From assembly GCA_964579325.1 (NCBI GenBank), contig CAZOHN010000053.1, positions 1-17,995 of the forward strand: a stretch of 17,995 nucleotides of DNA, written 5' to 3'. The DNA comes from CAZOHN01 sp964579325. GTDB lineage: Bacteria > Pseudomonadota > Alphaproteobacteria > Rhodobacterales > Rhodobacteraceae. Shown piece by piece: positions 1 to 8,900 of the stretch. Made by a program: the position numbers and the translations under genes. Each line of letters begins with the position of its first letter. Positions within the stretch are counted from its first letter, which is position 1. The notes under the pieces were generated by a model. The model was not told the DNA's origin and did no database searches. It saw only the letters and a program-made list of their open reading frames with translations.

Positions 1-55
1 CGCAAATGTTTCGCGCGCGAAACATTTTTCCTCCAAGCCATTGATTTCATTGAGT
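1..55. repeat. 55-bp direct repeat, copy 1 (at window edge)
   Basis: Bases 1-55 are identical to 124-178, so the unit recurs with a 123-bp period. The copy begins at the first base of the window and may extend to the left. It contains the palindrome at 4-27, then a T-rich stretch and the shared sequence ATTGATTTCATTGAGT. The repeat lies upstream of parB, which fits an iterated partition site (centromere). This is inference from position and palindrome. Confidence 0.9.
4..27. promoter_or_regulatory. parS-like palindrome, copy 1
   Basis: A perfect 24-bp palindrome with core TGTTTCGCGCGCGAAACA (7-24) flanked by AAA and TTT. The half-sites TGTTTC and GAAACA are those of the bacterial chromosomal parS consensus (TGTTTCACGTGAAACA), but here they are separated by six bases (GCGCGC) instead of four. 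Its place upstream of a parB gene makes it a likely cognate ParB site; binding is inferred, not shown. Confidence 0.7.
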
Positions 56-123
56 GGGGAATCTTGCGAAACATTGGCGACAGGGCAGGGGATGCGGTTC
101 GACCTTCCCGGGGGGCGCAGGCC

Positions 124-178
124 CGCAAATGTTTCGCGCGCGAAACATTTTTCCTCCAAGCCATTGATTTCATTGAGT
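124..178. repeat. 55-bp direct repeat, copy 2
   Basis: Identical to bases 1-55. The copies diverge right after CATTGAGT (178 here, 55 in copy 1). The 68-bp spacer between them (56-123) carries a lone half-site-like GCGAAACATT near 67-76. It ends about 90 bp before the parB start codon. Confidence 0.9.
127..150. promoter_or_regulatory. parS-like palindrome, copy 2
   Basis: Second identical copy of the 24-bp palindrome, core TGTTTCGCGCGCGAAACA at 130-147, exactly 123 bp after the first. Two phased copies directly upstream of parB suggest a small centromere array. ParB bound here could also autoregulate the partition operon. Confidence 0.7.
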
Positions 179-269
179 CGCGATTCCGCGCAACGGCACC
201 GTGCGCTGCGTTTGCCGGATCGCAGGCAGGGCCGGCGAAGGTGATGGCCCCGACACAAGGAGGCACGCC

Positions 270-1418
270 ATGGCCCGCCGCCGTCTGACCCCGCCTGATC
301 CCACGGTCCTTGGCCCCGCACTGGGTCCCGCACCGGGCCTCGACCTCGATGCCGTGCCCGCGCCGGACCCGGGTGAAGGGGCAGCACCCGAGACGAAGGG
401 ATACGTCAACGGCTGGGTCGGCTATCGGCGGCCAGCGCCCATCGCGCAGGTTGCGGGCGATGCTGCGGCGCGCTCGGCCTTCGAGGCGGTGGCGGAGGAA
501 CTGGCGCAGGCCCGCGCCGAGGGGCGGCTGGTGCAGCGCCTGCCGCTGCGCGCGATCGACGAGGGCTATCTCGTCCGCGACCGGCTGGTGCTGGTGGACG
601 AGGAGATGGAGGCGCTGAAGGAGAGCCTGCGCGCCCGCGGCCAGCAGACGCCGATCGAGGTGGTGCAGCTTGCGCGCGGCGGCCACACCGCGCCGCCGGG
701 CCAGCGGGACGGGCGCTTCGGACTGATCTCGGGCTGGCGGCGGCTCAGCGCGCTCCGGGCGCTCCACGCCGAGACCGGGGAGGAGCGTTTCGCGACGGTG
801 CAGGCGCTCCTGCGCCGCCCCGACACGGCGGCCGAGGCCTACCTCGCGATGGTCGAGGAGAACGAGATCCGTGCCAGCCTGAGCCATTACGAGCGCGCCC
901 GGATCGCCGCCCGCGCCACCGAGATCGGCGCCTTTCCCGGCGTCAAGCAGGCGGTGCAGGGATTGTTTGCCAGCGCAAGCCGCGCGCGGCGGTCGAAGAT
1001 CTATTCCTTCCTGACGGTCTACGGGGCGCTCGACGGGGTGCTCCGGTTCCCCGTGGCGATCCCCGAGCGGCTGGGGCTGCGGCTTGCCCAGGCGCTCGAC
1101 GCGGGCGAGGGGGCTGCCGAACGGCTTGCGGCAGTGCTGGTGGCAGCCGCGCCAGAGACGCCGGAGGCCGAAACGGCGGCGTTGGAGGCGGCGCTGGAGC
1201 CGGAAGGCGGGGGAGAGAGTGCCGCGCCCGCGCCGAAGGCGAGCGGAGAGGCAAGGGCGGAGCGGGGAGCGGCGGCGCGCGGCGAGGAAGTCGTGCCGGG
1301 GCTCTTCCTCGAGGCACGGGCCGGCGCGCTGCGGCTCTGGGGGGAGGGGCTCGACGAAAGTTTCGCGGCGGACCTTCGGGAGTGGTTGAAGGGCAGGGGG
1401 CAGGGCAAGGGCACCTGA
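270..1418 (+). CDS. parB: ParB/RepB-type plasmid partition protein
   Basis: Predicted centromere-binding protein of a ParABS-type system that segregates a low-copy replicon. The 382-aa product starts at ATG 270, chosen because AAGGAGG (257-263) lies six bases upstream; an in-frame upstream start at 201 would add 23 residues but lacks a comparable site. The ParB N-domain is recognisable: a beta-rich segment around residues 85-165 ending in GWRRLSAL (155-162), which aligns with the family's GERRxRA motif, then VEENEIRASLSHYERA (195-210), matching the usual ENxQR-type helix, followed by a helix-turn-helix-like stretch. The glutamate of GERR is replaced by tryptophan, which may alter CTP handling. 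The C-terminal part is Ala/Glu/Arg-rich. No parA is in the window; it may lie to the left. The family call is firm, the replicon type unknown. Confidence 0.9.
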   Translation: MARRRLTPPDPTVLGPALGPAPGLDLDAVPAPDPGEGAAPETKGYVNGWVGYRRPAPIAQVAGDAAARSAFEAVAEELAQARAEGRLVQRLPLRAIDEGYLVRDRLVLVDEEMEALKESLRARGQQTPIEVVQLARGGHTAPPGQRDGRFGLISGWRRLSALRALHAETGEERFATVQALLRRPDTAAEAYLAMVEENEIRASLSHYERARIAARATEIGAFPGVKQAVQGLFASASRARRSKIYSFLTVYGALDGVLRFPVAIPERLGLRLAQALDAGEGAAERLAAVLVAAAPETPEAETAALEAALEPEGGGESAAPAPKASGEARAERGAAARGEEVVPGLFLEARAGALRLWGEGLDESFAADLREWLKGRGQGKGT

Positions 1419-1506
1419 GGCGCGGTCGAGGGGGGCTTTCCCCGATGGGGGTGGCTCGGCTATGGCTTCGCCCCGAGGACTGCCCGCAAGCCGAGAGCCC
1501 GTGCCG

Positions 1507-2397
1507 ATGCCAGACACTTCCGCACCCGCAGGCCCGCGCTACGCGGTGATCATCCCGCATTACAATGACGTTCGCCGGCTGATGCGGTGTCTCGCGGCGC
1601 TGGAACCCCAGGTCGGACCCGATACCGAGGTGGTGGTGGCCGACAACGGCTCGACCGAGAGCCTCGATGCGGTGCGTTCGGCCTACCCCTGGGCGCGGAT
1701 CGTGATCGAGCCGACCAAGGGGGCGGGGCCCGCGCGCAACCGCGGCGTGGCCGAGACAACCGCGCCCTGGATCCTGTTCATCGATTCCGACTGCCTGCCC
1801 GCGCCCGACTGGCTCGCTGTCGGCAAGCGGCTTGCGGCCGAGGGCAAGGTGATCGGCGGGCGGGTGGACGTGTTCCACGAGACGCCGCCGCCGATGTCGG
1901 GCGCGGAGGCCTTCGAGACGGTCTTCGCCTTCGACATGCGCGGCTACCTCGAGAAGAAGAAGTTCCTCGGCAGCGGCAACCTGGTGACCTCGCGCGCGGT
2001 CTTCGAGGCGACGGGCGGCTTCCGGCCGGCGGTGTCGGAGGATGTGGACTGGAGCCAGCGGGCGGCGGCGGCGGGGTTCACGCTGGCCTATGCCGACGAT
2101 TTCGCGGTGGGCCATCCGTCGCGGTCGGACTGGCCGGCGCTCGAGCGCAAGTGGCGGCGTGTCACCGAGGAGGGATTCGCGCTGCGCGGGCAGGGGGCGG
2201 CAGGGCGGCTGAAATGGGCCCTGAAGGGACTCGCGATGCCCGCGAGCGTTCCGGTGCACGTCCCGAAGGTGCTGTTTGCGCGGAAGCTCGCCGGAGGTGA
2301 GCGGATTTCCGCTCTTGCAACCCTCGCGCGTGTCCGCCTGATGCGGATGATCTGGATGCTGCGGCAGTCCGCGACCGGCGAACCGGGCCTTCGTTGA
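1507..2397 (+). CDS. Family 2 glycosyltransferase (GT-A fold)
   Basis: Predicted cytoplasmic, possibly membrane-associated sugar transferase that uses a nucleotide sugar to extend a polysaccharide or lipid-linked glycan. From ATG 1507 the product is 296 aa. It shows the GT2 signature: YAVIIPHYND at the N-terminus, a VVVADNGSTES nucleotide-binding loop, GAGPARNRGV, the metal-binding DSD at residues 93-95, and an acceptor-site ED at 178-179 (SEDVDWSQRA). An in-frame ATG at 1462 would add 15 residues, but the fold begins after 1507; neither start has a strong ribosome site. The C-terminus is basic and rich in Leu/Met, with no clear multi-span membrane region. The gene lies 88 bp after parB on the same strand. 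Donor and acceptor cannot be read from sequence. Confidence 0.88.
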   Translation: MPDTSAPAGPRYAVIIPHYNDVRRLMRCLAALEPQVGPDTEVVVADNGSTESLDAVRSAYPWARIVIEPTKGAGPARNRGVAETTAPWILFIDSDCLPAPDWLAVGKRLAAEGKVIGGRVDVFHETPPPMSGAEAFETVFAFDMRGYLEKKKFLGSGNLVTSRAVFEATGGFRPAVSEDVDWSQRAAAAGFTLAYADDFAVGHPSRSDWPALERKWRRVTEEGFALRGQGAAGRLKWALKGLAMPASVPVHVPKVLFARKLAGGERISALATLARVRLMRMIWMLRQSATGEPGLR

Positions 2398-2457
2398 GGC
2401 TCTGGAAACAGCGAATCTCCGCAGAAATAGGCGAAAGTTCACCGATCCATAGGTAAT

Positions 2458-2478
2458 AATCCGCTGGCAAGGCGGATT
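2458..2478. other. Inverted repeat downstream of the glycosyltransferase
   Basis: AATCCGC (2458-2464) and GCGGATT (2472-2478) form a 7-bp stem with a 7-base loop. No T-run follows, so it is a weak candidate for a terminator of the glycosyltransferase and could instead be an operator for the gene at 2680. It sits in the AT-richer 282-bp interval 2398-2679. Confidence 0.35.
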
Positions 2479-2502
2479 GTTGCCCGAGAAAGGACCTTCG
2501 GC

Positions 2503-2616
2503 ATGAAAAAGCCAAGGTTCGGGCCGATTCCAGCGCGATCACGCCCAAGCTTTTACCAGATATTGTCCAATTCATCAGCAATACCCCTTCCTGTCGCAAC
2601 TTTGCCGCGCCGATGA
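2503..2616 (+). CDS. Possible 37-aa small protein (hypothetical)
   Basis: A short frame starting ATG AAA AAG, with AAAGGA (2489-2494) eight bases upstream, encodes 37 residues with a basic start (MKKPRFGPIP) and ends TGA at 2614-2616, 63 bp before the beta-helix gene. No family is recognised. Codon choice is less GC-biased than in the neighbours. It could be a leader peptide, a genuine small protein, or chance. The good ribosome site is the only support. Confidence 0.2.
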   Translation: MKKPRFGPIPARSRPSFYQILSNSSAIPLPVATLPRR

Positions 2617-2679
2617 CGCAGGACCTGAAAACGGACTGTTCCCGGAGAACCGCGGTCGGAAGAGAAGGGCCAGAACGGC

Positions 2680-5335
2680 ATGACCGGAAGCGTGTTTTAT
2701 GTTGCGAGCTCGCAGGAGCTCCAGGCCGCGTACCTGACACTCTCGAAGAGCGGCGGCGGGACGATCTATCTCAAGGACGTCGATACCCGCTACACGATCG
2801 GCCTCGACGGGACGAACGCGGGGGCCGGCGCGGTGAAGATCACCTCCGCCAATGCCAATGACCCGACTGTCATCGGCCGGATCAACATGACGGGCGTGAA
2901 GAACGTCACGATCGACAACATCGAACTGAACAGCACCGGGATCGTGCGGGCCGAGTCGATCGCCGACATGACCGTCGCCAAGTCGAGCGGCGTGACGATC
3001 ACCAACTCGACCTTCACCGGCAACGCCACCGGGGCCTATGATGGCGTGAAGATGGAGAGCCTCGGCCACATCCGCTGGTCGGACAACGTCACCTTCGCCG
3101 ACAACACCGTGTCGAACTACTACCACGGCCTGTCGATGCAGGAATCGACCAATCTCAGGTACACCGGCAACGACATCTCGCAGATGCAGGGCGACGGGCT
3201 GCGGATGGCCGGGGTGAAGAACGTCCTGATCAGCGACAACTATTTCCACGACTTCTTCGGCACGCCGCAGAACTTCAACCACAACGACATGATCCAGATG
3301 TGGTCGCCGAACGCCAAGATCGTCTCGGCCAACGTCACGATCTCGGACAACGTCTTCAACAGCAGCGGCGGCAGCGCCACGCAGTCGATCCTGATCGGCA
3401 ACGAGCAGTTGCGCACCAATCCCGACCACATCTACCAGAACTTCAAGATCACCAACAACCTGATCTACAACGGCCAGTCCAACGGCATCCAGGTCAACGG
3501 CACGAACGGCCTTGTGGTCTCCGACAACACGCTTCTGTGGAACAAGGATTCGCTCATCGACACCGGCAGCGGCTCGATCAACAGCGCGCCGCGGATCCTG
3601 GTGCGGGGCAGCACGAACGCGGTCGTCGAGAACAACATCTCGTCGAACACGATCGCCACCAAGGGCGACGTGGTCGTGAAGAACAACGTGATCCTGAACT
3701 ACTCCGACCTGAACTCTCCGACCTATGTCAGCAAGCATTTCGTGAATGCCTTCGAAGGCGGCGAGGCCGATATCCGCGACCTGCGCATGGTCGCGAACAG
3801 CCCCTGGAACGGCAAGCTCGGCGCTTCCGACAGCTGGGCCGCGACCAAGAGCCCCGACGGTTCGGTCGATGCGGTGATCCGCTCGCAGGCCTCGACGGCG
3901 GACGCCGCCACCTACACCTTCGACGGCAGCCTCTCGCTCGATGCCGACGGCTACGCCAACGAGAGCTTCTACAAGTACGTCTGGAGCTTCGAGGACGGCA
4001 CCAAGCTCGAGGGCGTGAAGGTGACGAAGACCTTCACCTCGACCGGCGAGCAGGATGTGAAGCTCACGATCTTCAAGAACGGCGTCAAGATGGACGAGGT
4101 CACCCGTGAGGTCGAGCTGGCCGAAAAGGACCTCCTGAAGATCGACTTCGACGCCAATGTCTCGGGTGCGGCGAAGCTGGCGGCCGGACCCATCTTCCTG
4201 GACGAATCGAGCCACGAGTCGAAACTCATCAACTACCAGACCTCGAACGCGGTTCAGGGCGCGACCGGCGAGGGCTACGCCTACAGGATCGGCGGGACCG
4301 ACAAGCTGTCGATCGCCCGCGGCAACGAGCAGATCCACGGGCTGCATTCGTTCCGGCTCGAGTTCGACATCGGCCTGGTGAAGGCCGGATCGAGCGGTGT
4401 GTTCCTCGACTTTCCGAAGGTGATGCGGGCGCATGTGAACCCCGAGGGCGTGGTGAAATACACCTTCACCACCAACGAGGGCACCTTCACGATGACGAGC
4501 GCCAAGCCGGTGCTGACCGGCACGGGGATGCACCGGATCGAGTTCGCCTACGACGACAGCGCGAACAAGATGGCGATGTACGCCAACGGCAAGGAAGTGG
4601 CGTCGGCCGTGGCCTCGGGCATGACATCGCCCAAGGCCGGCTATGCGCTGACCTTCGGCAATACCTGGGGCAACTCGGTCGCGGCGAAGATCGACAACAT
4701 CGAGATGGGCCTCGATGCCGGCCTGAGCGGTGGCGGCACCACGACCACCGCGGTGAAGACCGCCGCGGGCTATTCCTCGGCGACCGCCGCCGTGGCGCCG
4801 GCGGGTGCCGAGGAGACGCAGACCGTAGCGGAGGTCAGGGGCGTCAGCGCCTCGGCCGAGAGCGCCGCGCAGGCCGACCCCGAGACTGCGTCCGAANNNN
4901 NNNNNNNNNNNNNNNNNNNNNNNNNNNNNNNNNNNNNNNNNNNNNNNNNNNNNNNNNNNNNNNNNNNNNNNNNNNNNNNNNNNNNNNNNNNNNNNNGCCG
5001 AGACTGCCGCCGAGACTGCGGCCAAGACAGCGCCGGAACCTGCCGCGCCCCGTGGTGCCAGGGGGCTCGAGGAGGCTCTCGACCGGATGGAGGGCAAGTC
5101 TCCCGCCGCCGATGTCGCGGCCTCCCGCCTGGCGCAGTTGCTCGACCGGCTGGGGTATCCGCGCGAGGAGGCGCCGGAGGCCGCGGCCTCCGATGCCACC
5201 CCGGGCGGCGCGAGCAACGCGGGCACGCCCGCGACCGCAACGCTGCACGACCTGATCCCGGCGACCCGGGTTCTCTCCGAGACGCCCGGGCTGGAGGACG
5301 CCGATCAGGACCAGGACGAGGAAATCGACGCCTGA
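2680..5335 (+). CDS. Right-handed beta-helix repeat protein with PKD-like and LamG-like domains (interrupted by assembly gap)
   Basis: Predicted extracellular polysaccharide-active or polysaccharide-binding protein. The start is ATG 2680 (MTGSVFYVASSQELQAAY), aligned with the start of the paralogue at 13593-16241. Before the gap there are 739 residues: a parallel beta-helix with many N-rich rungs (roughly 40-340), including QGDGLRM (170-176) and HNDMIQ (201-206), both conserved in the paralogue; a PKD-like domain (about 395-490, YVWSFEDGTKLEG); a concanavalin/LamG-like domain (about 490-690); then an Ala/Glu/Thr-rich linker. The 100-N gap at 4897-4996 breaks that linker. After it the true frame shifts by one because 100 is not a multiple of three, and 112 residues follow (AETAAETAAKTAPEP to DQDQDEEIDA). 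No signal peptide is seen, as is usual for type I secretion substrates, yet no RTX repeats are visible here. Enzymatic activity (lyase or epimerase type) is inference. Confidence 0.82.
4897..4996. other. Assembly gap (100 N) inside a tandem-repeat coding region
   Basis: Exactly 100 N, the conventional placeholder for a gap of unknown size. The left flank encodes ...QADPETASE and the right flank AETAAETAAKTAPEP, with DNA units close to GCCGAGACTGCG. The assembly probably broke on this 12-bp-type repeat. Reading frames before (codons at 2680+3n) and after (codons at 4997+3n) rejoin only if the true gap length is a multiple of three. Confidence 0.97.
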
Positions 5336-5388
5336 GTCCGAGCAGTCCCGGATCCGTCCCCGGGTCCGTCCCGACACCGACAGGAACC

Positions 5389-5430
5389 AAGCCGCCGCAG
5401 GGTAATCCCTTGCGGCGGCTTTGCCTTTTC
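5389..5430 (+). terminator. Rho-independent-type terminator after the beta-helix gene
   Basis: AAGCCGCCGCA (5389-5399) pairs perfectly with TGCGGCGGCTT (5411-5421). The stem continues as GGG/CCC (5400-5402 with 5407-5409, one bulged T) around a TAAT loop, and is followed by TTGCCTTTTC. It lies 53 bp after the stop codon of the beta-helix gene. This is a strong hairpin with a modest U-tract. Confidence 0.85.
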
Positions 5431-5649
5431 CGACCGGCCCGGGGCGCGTCCCGCCTGCGGGAGGGGGCACCGTCACGGTGGTATCGGAACTTCTAAACGG
5501 GTCGCCGGTATTCCTCTGGCGGCAATGGCGAGGACGTGATTCCCGGGGACAGTCACGGGAAGCGACCCGGGCAGACCCCCCGGATGTCCGCGCGTCCCCC
5601 TCCGACATGCGTCCTGCCCCCGATGGCACTTCCATGAAGGAGCGGACCC
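5431..5649 (+). promoter_or_regulatory. Intergenic region with three small inverted repeats upstream of the spike module
   Basis: No gene is supported in these roughly 220 bases. They hold TCCCGC/GCGGGA (5449-5454, 5457-5462), the odd-centred palindrome CACCGTCACGGTG (5468-5480) and TTCCCG/CGGGAA (5540-5545, 5556-5561). The region lies between a terminator and the first gene of a new unit, so it should contain that unit's promoter. I cannot place clear -35 and -10 boxes. The ribosome site AAGGAG (5637-5642) belongs to the next gene. Confidence 0.4.
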
Positions 5650-5910
5650 TTGACCGACCTGTTTCAGCGTTTCCAGCCCGGCCTCGAAAGCCCGGCCTCC
5701 CGGCTTCTCGCGGTCACGCCCAGTGACACAGCCGACCTCGCCGTCGCCTCGCGTGCCCTCAACGTGGCGCAGGCGGGCCTCGTGCGGGTGACCACCGTGG
5801 CTGGCGATACCGGCACGGTCTTCATCGCGGCGGGCGTTCCCTTCGCGATCCGGGTCTCCCGGGTATGGGCCACCGGAACCACCGCGTCGGGGATCGCTGC
5901 CCTATGCTGA
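5650..5910 (+). CDS. Spike base protein, RCAP_Rcc01079-like (gene transfer agent head-spike family)
   Basis: An 86-aa protein resembling the small proteins that anchor head spikes on the Rhodobacter capsulatus gene transfer agent (Rcc01079, GhsA), where the spikes help the particle bind the capsular polysaccharide of recipient cells. Recognisable features are the order GLESPAS (11-17), TPSD.ADLA.ASRALNV, a central VTTVAGD turn, VFIAAGVPFAIRV and the closing ATGTTASGIAAL. The length is typical of the family. The start is TTG 5650, seven bases after AAGGAG (5637-5642); no in-frame ATG near the N-terminus fits. The stop overlaps the next gene's start by seven bases (ATGCTGA), indicating translational coupling. 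It belongs to this family by pattern recognition from memory; whether it functions in a GTA, a phage remnant or a cell-surface structure is unknown. Confidence 0.8.
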   Translation: MTDLFQRFQPGLESPASRLLAVTPSDTADLAVASRALNVAQAGLVRVTTVAGDTGTVFIAAGVPFAIRVSRVWATGTTASGIAALC

Positions 5911-8900
5911 TCTCGCTCGGCCTCCAGGCGACGACCATGGGGGCGCCGGTCGATTCCATCTCGGCCGTCGTCTTCCCTGCCCTCGTCCCACCCTTCGACA
6001 CGCAGGTGCTGCGGCAGGCGTTGTCGCCGGCCGGCGCAACGCTGCCCGCGAACTATGTCACGACCGCGGAAGGGGCCACGATCGGGGCCCCTTCGGTCGA
6101 GATCCTGGTCGATGGTGTCGCCCGGGGGCCGGAAGCGCTCGATCAGACCCATCCCGCCGGAGCGGTGATTTCCATCGCGGTCGCGGTGACCGACAGCGCC
6201 GGCAACGCGCGCGTCTTCGAACTCGGGCCGGTTGCCGTCCAGGCGGACGACTGCGAGAACATCCTTGCGCCGGTGCTGACCTGGCCCGGCGCCGCGGCCG
6301 ATATCGGCGAGACGATCACGCTCGATCCCGGCGACTGGGTCTCTGCCTCGGGCGGCACGGACTTCGAGTTCCTCGCGGTCTGGCGCCGCGACGACGCCAT
6401 GGTGCAGGAGGGCGCGGCGCTTTCCTATGCCACCACGTTCGCCGACGCCAACCGCATCCTCAGCGTGACCCTGGCCGCCCGGCGACCGGGCGGGACCTTC
6501 TCGGATCCGGTGCCCGCCGCGAACGAGGCCATCGTGGTCGACCCGATCGCACCGCCGGCCGCGATGACTGCCGCGCAATGGAGCCTCGCCGACGCGCCGA
6601 GCGCAGGCGGCGACCGGCTGCGGATCACCATCCTGGAGGCGCCGGCCTCGAATGGCGCGGCGATCACCGGCTACGAGTGGGAGCGGAACGCGAGCGGCCT
6701 GTGGACCGTGCTGGCCTCACAGCGCGGCAGCTATGTCGTGACGGTTCCCGCCGCTACCGCCGCCACGGTCCGGCTGCGGGCCGTCAACGTCGTGGGGGCG
6801 GCCCTGGCCTCCGACGACAAGACCGCGACCCCGAGCGTGCTGTCGGGGGCCAACTTCGTGGAGCTCCAGTCCTGGGGCTCGGCCATGGGCGTCACCGCGT
6901 CGCTCGACCGTACCGTGCCCACCGGCACCTTCGCCGACGGATCGGTCTGGGCGGCCTCGGGCGGAACGCCGCTCGGCATCCCCGGGTTCTCGCTGCCCGC
7001 GCAGCAACTGAGCCGCACCCTGACCGCGGGCGGCAATCCCGGCACCACGACGAGCTGGGCGCATGGTGCGCAGCTGAACCCCGGCCGGGCCGCCTCCGGC
7101 GCCACGCTCGGCGCACGCCAGGGTGTCAACTACGGAATCAATACGGCGACCGGGGGCGGGCAGGGCTACGACCAGCTCAACGCCAACGATGTCGAGAACA
7201 ACTACGTCGATGCGCTGAACGTCGATCCCGGCCGGACCGGGCAGCCGGTCACGCTGACCGAAGGCACGGTGGTCAAGGCGGTATCCTTCGCCACCAGCGC
7301 CGATCTCGGCGCGGGCCGGCCGGTGCTCGACAAGCTGATGGCACTGACGGTGCTTCCCGCCGTGCCACCCGCCGATGCGTTCCGGCCGGGCCTTGCCGAC
7401 CCCGACAAGACGGTCCGCTGGCGGGTGTCGGACCTGCGGATGACCTTGCTGAACAACTTCCCCGCGGGCGCCCTGGGAACCACCTTTCCGACCGCGCAGG
7501 AGGCGATCCAGACCCTCTCGACGGTTCCGACCTTCCAGCACACCTACAACAGCAACAGCCGCAACATCGTCGCGCTGAACGGCAAGGACGCCTTCAACCG
7601 CGAAGCCGCGCAGATGAAGGTCAACGCCTATTTCGGCACCTATGCGCAGACGCTGGCCAACGCGATGGTCGCGCTGCACTTCGACGCCTGGACCCCGGCC
7701 CAGAAGCTCGAGGTGGTCAAGCGCCTGGTGCAGATGGGCATCGACGTGGCGGCCCGGATCGAGCAGGGCGGCGTGTTCTTCGCCAACGGCGGGCACAGCA
7801 ACGGGCGGCTGTTCCTGGTGGCCTTCGCCGCCGAGATGCTGAATTCGGCCGAGTTGCGCGCGACCGTGGCGCGGGTGACCGAAGCCCCGACCTATACCCA
7901 GGACAAGGCCTTCGTCGGCCAGCGTGTCTTCGCCGACATCCAGCAGACCGGCTACCTGACGCAGACCGAGATCGACCAGAGCCAGGGCTTCGTGACCGCG
8001 ACGGGCCGGTCGCTCGCCTACCGGCAGGACCAGCTCGGCTGGCCCCGCTTCGGCGTCGAGGAGGACCGCAACCCCGCGCCGGCCGAAACGCTCGGAAACC
8101 TCGTCACGTCCGGCGGAAGTCACCCGGTCACCGGGAACGCGCCGCGCGGCGACTACATGCACATCTCGTGCAAGTCGCTTGCCACCTTCTGTCTGGCGGC
8201 GCGGCTCACTCCCGGCATGGCGGCGGTCATCGACGCTCCGGCGATGCTCCACTGGGGCGACCGCTACATGGACTGGTGGATCAACGGGGCACTGCCGACC
8301 AACACCAACCTGACGGGCGACGACCTCAGGCCTTCGGCCACCAACGCGGTAACGCCCTGGGTGCGGCAGGCCTGGATCGAGCGCCGCGGCACGCAGGGCC
8401 TCTGGCAGTCCGTCGGCGGCGGCGGTGGCGGCGGTGGGGACGATACCTTCGTCTTCGTCGACATGGGCCAGTCGGGCCGGGCCTACTGCAACGAGACGGC
8501 CTCGTTCTATAACCCGTCGGGCTATACCCGCCCCGCGCTGGGGCAGCAGGTCGGGCGCTTCGTGGGGATGTCGTCGCCGAGCGATGCCTCGATCAACGGC
8601 GTGAGCCTCGGAAACGGGCTTCTCGACCGGCCGGTGGACGACACGACCTATCCCGCCCGGCAGATCAACCGGGGCACCGCGGAAGTGCTCCGCTGGCTCA
8701 AGTGGCTGCACCCGGAGAAGACCTTCGTCTATGTCGATCTCGCCACCTCCGGCACCGGCATCGCCGACCTGATGGACAACGCCAACACCACGCGGCGGCA
8801 TGTCAACCATCGGGCGATCCTCGACCATGTCGAGGCGACCTACGGCACGCCCGATGCGGTGGTCGTCTCGTGGTACGGCAACGACGGGGCGACCTTCCCC

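Noticed and set aside
4..150. The palindromes at 4-27 and 127-150 as terminator hairpins or a CRISPR array
   Set aside because: Each is followed by T-rich sequence, but the perfect symmetry without a loop, exact repetition, parS-like half-sites and adjacency to parB fit a protein-binding site better. Two copies with a 68-bp spacer do not make a CRISPR array.
943..2442. A 499-codon minus-strand frame over parB and the glycosyltransferase
   Set aside because: Its composition is Arg/Pro/His-rich, it has no domain, and it overlaps two well-supported genes.
2575..5226. An 883-codon open frame on the minus strand across the beta-helix gene
   Set aside because: Its residues are low-complexity Val/Asp/Arg/His shadow sequence and it runs through the N gap. 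The plus strand has a strong paralogue.
5087..5335. A separate small gene after the N gap
   Set aside because: The frame is open back to the gap edge at 4997 and continues the AETA repeat. It is the C-terminus of the interrupted beta-helix protein, not an independent gene.
8415..8438. The glycine-codon run as a regulatory simple repeat
   Set aside because: It encodes an eight-glycine linker between two domains of the fibre protein and uses mixed GGC/GGT/GGG codons, so a hinge is the simpler reading. The proline run near 9817-9860 is likewise a linker.
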